Shown: positions 48,907 to 61,144 of the stretch, in pieces
Numbering within the stretch: position 1 is the first letter of the stretch
Layout of the letters: every line of letters starts with the position of its first letter
Assembly (NCBI GenBank): GCA_964247055.1
Contig: OZ176056.1
Coordinates: 3,844,001 to 3,908,000 of the forward strand
Length of the DNA: 64,000 nt
Source: Paragordius varius
Taxonomy: Eukaryota; Nematomorpha
Direction: 5' to 3'
The notes under the pieces: model-generated
Databases searched by the model: none
What the model was told of the DNA's origin: nothing
The model's input: only the letters and a program-made list of their open reading frames with translations
Position numbers and translations under genes: made by a program

Positions 48907-50529
48907 TAATTTTAGATATATAAAATAACTTTTTTCTTTATAATCAAAATTTCTACGGATAGTTTTTATTATAGAAAAAGGGAGAGATTAATTACAGGGG
49001 GGTGGCTACTGTAAAAATAACTTAAATTTACATGAGCAAATAATTAAAGCTGCCATTTTTTTGTTATATTTGACATTATGTAATATTTGTTTTATAGCAT
49101 ATATATCATTAAATTTACATTATAATAATAATCAATGTAAAATATTTGTTTGACTAATTGGGGCAAATTTAAATGTGTATCTTTTTTCAAATATTTACTT
49201 TTGTATGATTATAATATTAATTGCAATATAAAATTGCCTAATTACCCGTTAAAAGATGCATGTATTTGATTATAAAATTTTTAAATTAAATTATAAACTA
49301 AAATCATATTTTATTATTTTATAATAGAATTACCGAAAGAAAATTGTGCAAGAATATTATGTGTATAGAAGGATGATAAAAGTCATAATAATAATAGATT
49401 ATTTTTCGGTCTACCAAATATATATTTGAAAAAAAAAACATATCGATATTCTTTACCTATAAAGGAGCAAAAAATTGCTAAAAATTAAAATTTGCGCTTC
49501 TAATAATAGCAACAATTGTTATCAAACCAACAAAATAATAAGCGACCCGCACACAAAAGGTAGTCTCAGATAAATAACTGTAGTATTTGCCAAAAACGAA
49601 ATGCACCTATTTTTAGCTTTAACTGACAATTTTTAACCTTGTCCTTCGACAAAGAAAAACGTTAAGCGACCCAAAAAACAATTGTGTCGTCGCAAATATA
49701 TTATAACAATAATACAATCCAAATTCTATTAATAGATTTCATTGTTGCTATATTGTTTATCTATCATTTTAAAGCATATTGGCCCGCGCCTGAAAATCTT
49801 GCCGAAATTTACCTACAATAATAATATTAGTTGTGCTAATATTAATCGATCGTTTTTAAACAAACAATAAAATTATGTATTGACATTTGAAGTATTTTGT
49901 CCTAATATAGATTCTAGCCGGAAACGAATTATGACGACTGTCCCATACATCTTTACCCTAATTTCTTATTGTATACTTTGTGATTAATTATATATTTTGC
50001 CCATCCTAATTGAACAAAATATATAGATATATATAAAGGTCAAATAATGAAGTATAAAAACTAATTTAAACTGCCTGATAAATAAATAGTAAATTGTTAA
50101 CTGAAATTTTTCACTGCAAACATACCGATACCCCTTAACGTGTGAAAACGGAGAAAGCCTATAAACTTATACAAATACATTTTAACATTCGATTCGTTAA
50201 AAAACTTACGTCATCTAACAAACCGATTTTAACTTGTTTCAACTAAACGTAAGTCAATTAAACCTAAATAATTAGTTATACGATATTAAAAATTAATTGT
50301 TTCAATATATCCTATAATTTTACTAACTTGAATATGGATCCCACCTCAATGATTCGTTATTCCAATCAGATACATAATAACGACATAGATAAAACAATCA
50401 TGAACTATCGATTAATAAACGAAAGTTACCTAATTATAATCCCAATAGATAAATGTTTAAGAATGTCATTTTTAATTTGGCAGGGTTACAGTATATTAAA
50501 TAATTAAATATTTTCGCCATATTACCCAC

Positions 50530-53500
50530 ATGTCGAAAGCAGACGAGTCCAAAAACGCAGACGATATCGTTACCCGTACTCAATATTTTTATTCTTGTGA
50601 TAAACAATCATTATTTTCTAACACAGCAAAATTAAGCATGACTGAGTTAACGAATAATGATGGAGAAATCGCAGATTCGGACATTAAAATAAATCTAAAT
50701 AAAGATGGAATGGACATTTGTTCCGATAAGAAGATATTGGATGAAAATCTAACCAATCTTTCTTATGAAGTTTCGAGAGATAATTCATCAGATACTCTCA
50801 CTGTTTTAAGTAGTTGGAGTAGCAGTCAAGATTCATTAATGCCTTTGGATTTAAGTTTAAAGGGGACGTCCCAAAGAAACTCTATTGCAGAAAGTAATGT
50901 AGGTCATTTTAAAAAAACAAAAAATACGGCTCTAATAGGAGTCATTGCCAAAAATGATCCGTTTTATTTTCCTCTTAAAGGGTTTAAACGCAAAAGAAAA
51001 AATAAAATTACGATAAAATCGGATGGCAAGATGATGTTGATCGATAAAATTAACAAGACAAATAATATCCTTGTAACTGACGAATTCCACATCAATAATA
51101 ATATTACACCAAATCCGAGTGATCATGTCAGTAGTCAAGAAGAAAGCCCAAGCTATCAAACAAACCATAACAATGGATTAATTCAATGGGAAGACTCATC
51201 ATATTTTTCGGCACCAGCCTCTTTTGAAAAATCTCCAGAAATTAAAACAATAGAAAAACAAAAACCTAAAAATGATCGATTCGAATCTAACTTTAAAGAT
51301 CAAACTTTAATAAGAGATTCTCCAACAGACCTTACAAAGAAAATAAATAATGATTTATTAATGGATAGACGACAATATTATATAAATAATAATAAAAATG
51401 TTACTGGTAATAATAATACTAATTATCATTCGCCCTATAATGGGAAACACAGTAAAAATTTGATTGAAAACGTTGTGAAACAAAGTATTATTTACACACC
51501 TCCACATCTTAAACACAATGGTTTAAATATGATAGACAAAAATTCTAATTTGATTTTGCCCCATCACCAAACGTCAATTAATACAAATACAGTGGGTTTA
51601 AACAATATAACCGACTATAATATGAAAAATCCGGTGTTCAATATGCAAAGAATGAATAAACAATTTCTTCCCAATTCTCAATATGGATACGGGGTCAAAA
51701 ATAATTTGCATCTATCCAGAATCTTACTAAATAATGGTAATAAAGCTTCGATCATGAACACGATGAATGACAATGTTAATGCAAACAATATCGATTTTGA
51801 AAAGTATTCACACGATATGATTGTCGAGTATTATGTACGCATGTATAAATCATACGTTAGTCAGTGGAACCAAATGTTTAAAATTAACCCACAAACTAAA
51901 ATAGATGAAAATATCAATAATAATATAAATATGATGGGGGAAACAAATGTTTTACCCAATTATTGGGGCTCAAATAAAAACTGTACGGATGTTGTGGAAA
52001 CATCAATTAGCAATGAAATAGCTAATGCACATTCTGTGATAAAAATTAACCCATTTTGTGATAACGATTTCGCAAGAAAAAACGCCTGTGTTAAAAAACG
52101 ACCACATTCGTGTTTAGGAGGATATGCTCCTTTTATGCATCAGGATAACACTGTTGTCACCAATAATAAATATGAAAATGTAATATCGACATCTCAAAAG
52201 ATAGACTTTCAATCGAAAAACAGGGAATCTAACTCGCTTTGTTCAAAGTCTGCTCCTATTTCAACCTTACTTCATTCCAATAACCCATATACATTTTCCC
52301 AAAGCCAATCTACCCATACCCAAATAAAAAATGCACTAATTAATTCTAATAATAATAATGGTCAAGGAAATGATGGAAATTTGAATCGTGTTCAAGAGCA
52401 TACTTTATGTTCGAAAATCGAAAATATTAAGGAAGAAACACCAACAAAAGGTTTTAATAAAACGACAAAGCGAAAAAATACCCTATCTCCAAACCAATCC
52501 GAATTTTTGAACATACTTCATAAAAAGGTACATATTTTTCATTATTCGTTTTAAATAATATATTTTCACGTTTAATACTTGTGTTTTAAAGATTTGACGT
52601 TATATAAAAAATACGATATCATTCAATAATTTAAGTTTAATGGAACCATAAAAATCCTAGCATAATTTAATTAAGTGTAATCGGAATTGGGTTTTACCAA
52701 AATCTATTTAACACTTGGATACAACACATTCATTTCAGTTACCCGATTCGAATTGGGTGAGACCCCAATTTTATAAATATAGAGCAAATTAAAACCATGC
52801 AAAAGTTTTCACTTATATAACATTGATGCACCGAAATATAAAAAAGGGTTCATTTGAAAACAATTGATACTTATTTTATAGATTAATACAAATGTAAAAT
52901 TTAGTCATATGAGGCGAATCAGTTAGGATATAAAAATAATGCAAAATAAACCACCTTTTTTGTTTGTAGCAATGTTATAGTTTTTGAGTATCAACTAAAT
53001 ATATTCTGGGGTCTCTAGATACCCCAAATTGAATCGAAGTGTTAATGAACTGTTAAGCCATAAAATAAATAGTTATGTAAAAATAGGTTTGAAAAAAAGA
53101 TACTAATATAAACAATAAATATAAAACAAACAACTGAAAATTATACAGGCGTAATTTAGATGGACAAAATGGGTAGTTATGATTGATATTTTTTAGCCTT
53201 ATAATTTTCAATCATTGTAAGCAACAAAAACATATTATTTTAGTTATGTTCAATTCAAATTATTTGTTACAATAGTTTTTTTAGAAATTTGTTGAGATTA
53301 ATAAAAAGTTAAGGTTCAAAAAAATTATCTAAATTTTACAGTATGTAAAACTCCTTTATTTAAAAATTATATGCATATACATAAAAGTATTAAGGCGGGC
53401 GGAAGGTTTTCGTAAAATCACTGCCACTTATAAACTTGAGGTAATAGAACCAGTATAAACAACATTTTAAATATATACCATTTACAGTTCAAATTCACCC

Positions 53501-55420
53501 TTGAACAATTCAAATTCACCCTTGAACAATTCAAATTCACCCTCGAACAATTCAAATTCACCCTAAAAATAAATTATGTGTTTTCGAACTAATATAACAC
53601 ACTATTAATATGAAATATATCTTTATGGCATAGTTTATTATTTTTTCAGTATTATTTAAATTTAAAACAAAATTTTAATTTTTAAAATTATAAATAATAT
53701 ATAGGTAATTTTTCATCTTAAAAAACATATAATTTATTTCAAGGTGAATTTGAATTGTTCAAGGGTGAATTTGAATTGTAAATGGTATAAATCATGGCTA
53801 TAAGTCCTTTGATACAAATTGGGGCAGTTGATGGCCCCAGGCCTGTTTAATTAAAAAATATGGAATGTATTGAAACCGTTTTGAAAATTTGCACTTATAA
53901 AATATTGATACATACAAACATAAAAAAATCATTCAAAATTACTTGATGATATTTAGGCAAAAATTTAGACATTGACATACTTGCACCAGTTAAATTTTAT
54001 AATAATGCGAATTTAGCCATTTTTTCTGTTAACATTAGTATTTTATAATAGTTAAATTGTAAAAAACCCGATGTAGAGATAAAAAGTTGTACAATAAAAA
54101 TTGTGTTAAAGTAGTAAGTGTGAAACTTTTTATTTCAAAATTAAATTTTACTATGAGATATTTTGGCTTATTGATGAATTATAGAAGCATAAATAGTTGG
54201 TTTAGATAATTTATATAAAATTTAATTAGTTTTTTCGTTGCAATTGACGTTAATTATAGATATAAAAAAATTAAATTTAGATCGGGCATTAGTGTGTTAA
54301 CAGATCAAAAAATATAAGATAAGGCTAGAAGTATGAATAAGGGTAGCTCCCAAAATTTTATAATTCAATATACTTAATTATTAACATGATTTATTTAACC
54401 TTAGTCAAAATTGCATCATTCTTTCAAAACCGGTTTAAATATCACCATTATTATTATCATGCTATTATTATACATTTATTGACTTTAAATTGAACCTTAT
54501 CGGGATAAAATTTAATTTTACCTGGTAAAAAAACTAATTAATTATATATCTATTTCAATATTGACATAAAAATTTATTGAACAGGGTAGGGTGTAGTGGA
54601 TACAGGCCTATATACTTGTGTAAATATTAACTCACAAGAATTGGGAAAATATTTTTTTGAGCTTACTAAGACGGTTAGTTACTCAAACTTAAATTAAAAA
54701 AAAAGGTGTTCGGATTAAAAAGAGTTTTTAAAAATGTTAAGACGCCAAAATCGATACATTAAAAAATATGTCATAAAAGGATGATAACTTATGTCACATT
54801 TAGGATTAACACTTTATTACCTTTTCAATTTTTTGTTCTAGTTTACATTTTAAGGGTAAATTTATACAGTCATTTTTGTAAAACTACAGTTTTGAAAGTT
54901 ATTTTAGTTAAAATTTAAGATCAAAAATTTTCCTCATACATTCGATGAAAAAGCTTGTATTTTTTACATTGTGAGTTCTAGAGTATAAAATTGGGCCTCC
55001 AAAACATGATTAAAACGAACAGCTGATATTGAAATAAAATATATAAGTTTTTGCTGGTAATTGTAGCCTGAAAGCTTTATAAAGTTAATTATTTACATTT
55101 TAACAAAATATGCATTTATTTGCCTGTTGCATTGGCAATTTAAAAAATTTAATAAGAAAAATAGCGGAAAAAAAGTTACAATTTTACATTTTTTTCAAAA
55201 AAAATTTAAATAGTGCGCTTAAAAGGCTAAAGAAAGCATATTTTTAAATTCGGCTCAATACCTTATATAAAATACTCACATAACAAATCGCTCTGGGATA
55301 TAAAACTAACCCAAAAGCCAATGAAGCGTTAAATAAAGTTTATTATTATTACTTATTTTGATTAATAAATGAAAAAATTATGTGTAAAAAGTATTAATTT
55401 TTGTTTAAGCTAAAATTTCT

Positions 55421-55455
<35 letters not shown>

Positions 55456-55922
55456 TTTTTCATTGACCAATTGGTAAAGCGGAGTAACCAATAATATCTC
55501 TTTTATACTTTGCAAATAATTTTTTTTATAAACACCTTAAAATTAAAATAAGTTTTTAATTATTGTATGATTGATATAGGTTTAGATTAAGCACCATTTA
55601 GACAGGTATGACGCAAATTTGTACAATTTAGTGGGTATTAATGATAATTAGTGTTATTATAGACACATCACCTTTCATATATCATAAAAGCTCACTCTGT
55701 ATAAATAACAAAAAATATATAACATAAAAATTTAATTATTTATGAATCCCATTCACACCCTAATCAGATTTTAACAAAAAAAAGTTAAAAATTTTAAATT
55801 TATTTCACTTTAACTTGTATGGCTTGACCCAACGATTGTTTTTCGATAATCACACGTTATATGAATATATATCTGTAGCCTATGTACTCTAAAAAATTAA
55901 ACTATAAATAAATGAACTATGG

Positions 55923-55954
<32 letters not shown>

Positions 55955-58109
55955 TTATATTAAATGTTTTATATGCGCTCTTTTTAGATGCATATACCTC
56001 CGAATTTACCGATCGAAACGATTAATAATGGCCATGGAATTAAAAACCCTTTGTTGAATCTAACGGCAGAAACCGATAACTTGATTGATGAAAATTTGTT
56101 AAAAAGTATAATATATATAATATACATATTTTATTTATAACAAAAGTTAATTAATATTTTAATGAAAGCATAACACAATTTAAATTTTTAAGATTTCTAG
56201 CATTCCCTTTAAATTTATTTTTTTACCATTTTTAATGCAAAAAGATGTATCACCCAACACTTCATTCTGTCACCAATTACCAAATGGAGAAGCCGCCAAG
56301 GCAACTGACAATACGGATACAAAAATCGAATTTAAAGCCGATAATTTAGAAGTTAGCTCTTTAAACTCATTGGTGGACGACTCAAAATATATCATTCAAT
56401 CTACCATGTCTTGTTCTACGACAAGCTCCTTAAACTATTCTGGAGTATTAGTAGATGGAGGTCATCAACCTATAAGAGCATCTTTGGTGGAATCATCAAA
56501 TTTTTTATCCTGTCATGTGTGCAGTAAGGAATTCGCTTTCCCACGCTTGTTAAAACGGCACCTGAAATGTCATTCGTTGCTTAAACGATACCTCTGCACC
56601 TATTGTGGCAAAGGTTTCAATGATACGTTTGATTTGAAAAGGCATACTCGAACGCATACAGGTACGTTTTTTTGCGCACAAAAAAAAGTTTGCAAACTTA
56701 AGTTAATAATTTACATTTACAATTCGTAATCACCCTTAATCAATTCGAATTTACCCTTGAACAATTCAAATTCAGCCTCAAATAAATTATAATATGTTTT
56801 TTAAGATTAAAAATTACCTATATTTTTATATATATTTTAAAAAAATAAAATTTTGTTTTAAATTAAAAAAATACGGAAAAAATAATAAACTATGCCATAA
56901 AGATATATTTTACATTATTAATAAGTTACATTAGTTCGAAAACACATAATTATTTTTAGGGTGATTTAATTGTTCAAGGGTGAATTTGAATTGTAAATGG
57001 TTTATAATGTATGTATCTAATTAACTGTTTTAGGTGTAAAACCGTACAAATGTGATTTATGTGACAAATCTTTCACACAGCGATGTTCCCTAGAAAGCCA
57101 CAACAAAAAGGTTCATGGCATAGAATTGCAATACGGGTATAAGGAACGTCGTGAAAAGTTGTATGTTTGTGAAGAATGTGGTTTCACTTCAACCAGGTCG
57201 GAGGATCATTTAACACACCTGAACACGTGCTTAGCTATAAAACAAAAAGGTTTAAACACTTCTTCAGGGTCGGAAAAAACAAGCACCCCCCTATCATACG
57301 ATAAAAGGGAGAGCTGTTCAATTGCAAATCCAACTACTAAAAATACGAATCCCAACGGAGAAAAGGGTAAAAAGGGCCGCATGCCCAAAAGTTTAGTAAA
57401 GGCTGCCAAGATTAGACATTTTGATAATCCGATAAATACTAATGGGGAAAGCGCCATAGATATGTCCATCAAACCCGATTTTTCAAACAATGAAATTTTG
57501 AGGAAAGCGTTACTAAGTAAAAATTATGATTTTGAAATGTGTGAAACCAAAACGCCAAGGCCTATTGTACAACAACATAATACCAAAGATAAAAGTATGG
57601 AAACACAAATAAAAAGGACAAATATAAATGACATTTTAAGTAGTCAGACAAAACTTATTACTTCTACACCTCCGTATTATGGAGCAATAACATCGTATCC
57701 AGCTTTGTACGATACCCTTTTTGCGCCCAATAATCACTGTGAACGCCGTAAAAAATCACCTTGTTCTCTATCATCAAATCAGTCTCAACAAGCTCAAAAA
57801 CACCAACCTGATATACAAAATAATTTGCTTGGGATGAGTAATTCCAACTTGTTAAACCAAAATATAAGTTCGCAACGATATATTCAACAATATTTGGAAG
57901 CATTATATTCAAGTTATTTCAATAACAATTCTAAACATTGCATAAATAGTGATACCTTCTCAGATAGTTCTATTAATAAAGGTGATTCAGCAATTGTTGA
58001 ACTACAAAAATTTTATCAAATGTTTAATGGCAATCATAAAAAATATGTCCCGGCCCCATTTTTACCACCAAACAAATTTGGTATAGATAAACTTATGATA
58101 CCTCTTTAA
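50530..58109 (+). CDS. ovo: Ovo/OVOL (shavenbaby) C2H2 zinc-finger transcription factor, 4 exons, 1,202 aa
   Basis: Exons 50530-52527, 55988-56105, 56245-56661 and 57034-58109 join in frame. The start is the first ATG after an in-frame TAA at 50497. The C-terminal half carries the four Ovo fingers: CHVCSKEFAFPRLLKRH (from residue 795), YLCTYCGKGFNDTFDLKRH, YKCDLCDKSFTQRCSLESH and, after YGYKERREKLY, VCEECGFTSTRSEDHLTHL. Fingers 2 and 3 are nearly identical to human OVOL1. Finger 4 ends in Cys rather than His (C2HC as read). The first 666 residues are disordered and Asn-rich. They contain PLDLSLK at residues 105-111, the classical CtBP corepressor motif. Ovo proteins control epidermal and germline differentiation as nuclear DNA-binding regulators. 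The acceptor of exon 56245 has a weak pyrimidine tract, and an in-frame ATG at 56235 could start a short isoform. The introns hold several MITEs. Confidence 0.96.
52708..53045. mobile_element. piggyBac-like MITE, short copy, in ovo intron 1
   Basis: It is bounded by TTAA on both sides (52,708-52,711 and 53,042-53,045). Its ends are TTAACACTTGGATACAACAC and AATTGAATCGAAGTGTTAA. It is an internally deleted relative of the copy at 14,443. Confidence 0.82.
53478..53785. mobile_element. 308-bp MITE family 1, best copy, in ovo intron 1
   Basis: It is flanked by TA. TIRs of about 50 bp begin CCATTTACAGTTCAAATTCA and end TTTGAATTGTAAATGG. Inside the left TIR, TTGAACAATTCAAATTCACC is repeated three times, a feature not seen in the other copies. 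Confidence 0.88.
53806..54300. mobile_element. piggyBac-like MITE copy in ovo intron 1
   Basis: It shares GGCCCCAGGCCTGTTTAATT, TGGAATGTATTGAAACCG and CAAAATTACTTGATGATATT with the copies at 63,812 and 14,443. The left end is eroded and the right end closes at GTGTGTTAA. Confidence 0.7.
54780..55260. repeat. Dispersed repeat related to 59,905-60,200
   Basis: The words CTACAGTTTTGAA, AGTTTTTGCTGGTAATTGTA and CTGAAAGCTTTATAAAGTTA match ACAGTTTTGAACGTTAT, GCTTTTGCTGGTCTAAAATG and CTAAAAGCTTCTGAGG at 60,010-60,115 in the same order and spacing. The class is unknown. Confidence 0.6.
55424..55452. repeat. (TA)n microsatellite in ovo intron 1
   Basis: About 14 TA units. A second similar run lies at 55,924-55,951, about 36 bp before exon 55988. 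Confidence 0.8.
56713..57000. mobile_element. MITE family 1 filling ovo intron 3
   Basis: The left end is CATTTACAATTCGTAATCAC, then CCTTGAACAATTC. The right end is GGGTGAATTTGAATTGTAAA and TGG. It makes up about 288 of the 372 nt between the finger-2 and finger-3 exons. Confidence 0.85.
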
Positions 58110-58469
58110 TTATTATGGCATTATATTATATTTATTATAAAATTATGTGATCGAATCACCTGATACAATTTATATAAAAAATTATATTAATATTATTATT
58201 TTATTGCAAAATTTTTACATAATACAAAATACTCTTGTACGATTTTTTATACCAAATATCTGAATCCCATGGCGTATATATGCTCAATGTAAAATTATTG
58301 CATTTAACAAAAATTAATATATGCACATTTTACTGAATTTTGATCATTTTTAAAAAAAATATCCACCTGGTATATATATATCCAATTTTTTAGTTCAAGG
58401 GCAATTAATTGGTTAAAAAATTTGGAAATATACTCATTTTTATATTTTTAATTTAATAGCAATTTACTT

Positions 58470-58472
<3 letters not shown>

Positions 58473-58508
<36 letters not shown>
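58473..58508. repeat. (TA)n microsatellite
   Basis: About 18 TA units between the convergent ovo and SVIP-like genes. Confidence 0.85.
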
Positions 58509-58514
<6 letters not shown>

Positions 58515-58794
58515 TTATATATATGAATGGTATAACTATGTTTTTAATTATAAAAAATTTAGGTATATAAATTAATTTTAACAAATTTTAATAATGATAA
58601 TTTAATTAGTTACCAAAAAAATTATAAAATTTTAGTACACCCAAATATTTTATATATATTTTTAGCCTTTACGCACCAAAATATTTTCCGTGTGATTGAT
58701 ATAGCAATAAATAATAGTGAATACAAATTTATTTCAATTTATATATTATACGTTATAAAAAATATATAGATTTAGATTTTGGAATGCATAATAT

Positions 58795-59120
58795 TTAACT
58801 AACGTTCCACTATAAATTAAAATAACAAAAAATTACTCTAAGCGGACCTGGTTGATTTTGACCCTTTAAAACTTGTTCTTCTTGGAGTTTTTCTAACTCT
58901 TGAGCTTTTTTCTGTCGCTCTTTAAATGCCTGAGGATTTTGTATCCCTCGAGTCTCAGTCTGATTTATTCTTTTTTCAGTGGCTTGTAATACATTTTGAC
59001 GAATTTCTGGCTAAAAATATATAACATTATAGAAACATTTGGTGGACGTTGACTGCCATAATTTTGAACTCTATACTCATCAGAATTTTCTGAACCACAA
59101 CAGGCGAAAATGGCACCCAT
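58795..59120 (-). CDS. SVIP: Small VCP-interacting protein (SVIP-like), 90 aa, with 26- and 27-nt introns
   Basis: Minus-strand exons: 59120-59037, 59010-58837 and 58809-58795. The product begins MGAIFACCG, like human MGLCFPCPG, so Gly2 is a likely myristoylation site beside two cysteines. The VCP-interacting motif R-x5-A-x3-R reads RQNVLQATEKR and is followed by TETRGI (human EAASRGI). A Lys/Glu helix leads to the conserved end GPLRWNVS (human GGLRWTVS). Length is 90 versus 77 in human. SVIP binds p97/VCP on ER and lysosomal membranes and restrains ERAD. The introns 59011-59036 and 58810-58836 are GT-AG but only 26 and 27 nt. Both are needed: the first is not a multiple of three, and the second supplies the last four residues. 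A minus-strand AATAAA lies at 58733-58728. It is tail to tail with ovo. Confidence 0.88.
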
Positions 59121-59559
59121 TCATATTATCAATAAGGCACAAATATTTAACGATTTGTTTACAGATAATACTCAAAAGTAAAATTAAACGATAAAATAAT
59201 GTTTGAGTTTTTTAGAATAATGGTAAATTTTTGCTGGATTCATACATATAATATATGCAACTTTTGTTTTATTAATAATCAGGATTATTATTTTCGGGTA
59301 CAAAAAGTGTCTTTTAGCACTTTGTTAGTAAATGATTCCGGTTGTGTAAAAAATGAAATGCACACAATGCGGGCGGAAAAATTATCGTGATAAATAGATA
59401 AGTCCAAAATTTGGGAGTATTAATATTATGATGTAATATACAGATATTTTGAAATATATGTGGATTATGACTTTGTTATGAGATATAGAAAAGGCATTTG
59501 TACTTTTTTATAATCAAAAAAATTAGTACAAATAATTTTTTTTGCAAAAGCTAAATGAA
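59121..59559. other. Upstream region of the SVIP-like gene
   Basis: The promoter of the minus-strand gene is expected here. No core element is clear and no other gene is recognised. Confidence 0.4.
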
Positions 59560-59900
59560 TTTTGAAATACCCCAAACGTAAAGTATTAACAGTGAAAAAT
59601 CGTGGGATATTTAAAATATTGAAAAATACATAGATTCTGATCAAAAAATTTTAGGGGTTATTATGTGCTTTTAGTTTTGGCTATTCCGAGTGAAAGATAT
59701 ATATTTTTTATGGTAAGTGCCTCATATCAAAAAATGGCAAAATTTGCACACATTAATAAATTTTATTTGGCAGAGTTAAATGATTCATTGCGAAAAATAT
59801 CCCTAATACATATATAAACTGTATATAAAACGTAAAAAATATTTTAAAAATTTTGTTTTAAATGTGGGTTCCAAATATCGTTCATTATATTGCTATTCTA
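59560..59900. repeat. Repeat X, left-type arm 1
   Basis: It contains GTGCTTTTAGTTTTGGCTAT, TTTTTTATGGTAAGTGCCTC and AAAAATGGCAAAATTTGCAC. The reverse complement of the last block occurs at 61,285-61,320, and a direct relative at 60,590-60,830. Confidence 0.65.
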
Positions 59901-59904
59901 AAAT

Positions 59905-60200
59905 AATCTGTATTTAACACTTCAGTGCCTTTTTACTTTTTTGGCCTATTTTACCTTTTGAGATGCTTTCATATCCCAGAGCTCAATTTTGCAAATAATC
60001 TACAGTTTTGAACGTTATGTTAAACTCTATGATTCGGACAGCTCCCAAGATTCTAAAATTAAAATGTATCAAGCTTTTGCTGGTCTAAAATGTTGCCTAA
60101 AAGCTTCTGAGGTAAATTATTCAAAAATTTAAAGTTGCCATGCTTTTTTCAACTGTTATTGAGTTTATACAAACATAGGGAGGTTTCATTATTATAGCTA
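59905..60200. repeat. Dispersed repeat related to 54,780-55,260
   Basis: It shares ordered blocks with the copy in ovo intron 1 (see that entry). It immediately follows repeat X arm 1 and may be part of the same larger element. Confidence 0.55.
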
Positions 60201-60589
60201 ATAAATTAATAGCCAATACACTAAAAACAGCTATTCCTCCGATTTGATTTTTGCCTTAATTTATGACGCTTGACCTTTGGATTACGAAAGCCTATTATCG
60301 ATTACATTCCCAAATATTGAGCTAACGTAAAAGAGGTACCCCTAAAAAATATTAGATTTATATAATATATATATATATATATATATATTACATTAAATCT
60401 TAATAAATTAACAGTTAACCTGTATTGAATAAATACATATAAATATTCTCCTAATATAGGTACTTTCTTATTATTACAACAACCACTCAATTAACTAAAA
60501 TATTTAAATGCTTTAGTTTTGCCCTTTTTAAATATCAGTAAATTTTATAAAAACACTTATTAGCTATTCTCTTAATATAAACTGCCTCC

Positions 60590-60830
60590 GAAATCGGGTA
60601 ATATTCTGATGGATATATTCTGATAGAAAAATGTCAGGATTATTATAGTGTTTTTGGTTTTGGCTTTTACAATTAATTTAAGAAAGTTATTCGGACTTTT
60701 ATGGTAAGTACAATTCAAAAAATGTAAATTAGCGCACATTTTGTTAATTTAAAATTTTTGGTCAAACCTAGAGGCTTCATCCAAAAAATATCACTAAAAA
60801 TATCATAAATCAAACGATTTAAAAACGATT
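60590..60830. repeat. Repeat X, left-type arm 2
   Basis: GGGTAATATTCTGATGG, GTGTTTTTGGTTTTGGC, CTTTTATGGTAAGTAC and AGCGCACATTTTGTTAAT. It is direct to arm 1 and inverted to 63,240-63,540. Confidence 0.65.
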
Positions 60831-61144
60831 TAAGATATCCAAAAAACACTTTTTCTATATAAATTGGTGATGATGAACCTTTCTATCGCTTCAGTATTAC
60901 AATAAGGTTGGTGTGCTTTGAATTGTGGAATATTTAACATAAATTTGAAGACGAATGAATATTAAACGTGCTTATACCGTTATGTCTAATAGTATGAACG
61001 CTTCAGTAAAACTTTGCTAAACATCAAAATTTGAAAAGTACGCATTTAAACATTTTTTTGTTTTCACAATTTAGTCTATATCTAAAAATAGCCAAATCCC
61101 GCTATTTTCGCAATTATTTTAAGCAAAACTAGCCCATCTTAGAA

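Larger units (their letters stand above)
37871..50529. other. 12.7-kb gene-free region upstream of ovo
   Basis: I find no exon that I can support. It holds MITE copies (listed separately), a transposon-end-like word CAGAGGCGTAGCTAGG at 42,785, a short CA run near 40,875 and a purine-rich GAGAGAGAGGGAG stretch near 43,301. The length and the position before a developmental regulator make it a plausible enhancer region. A TATATAAAG at 50,030-50,038 is a possible core promoter for ovo. A possible acceptor (TTTGGCAG) ends at 50,483, which would imply a 5' UTR exon junction. Confidence 0.45.

Noticed and set aside
57206-57912. Minus-strand frames of 82-94 codons
   Set aside because: They are antisense shadows of the last ovo exon.
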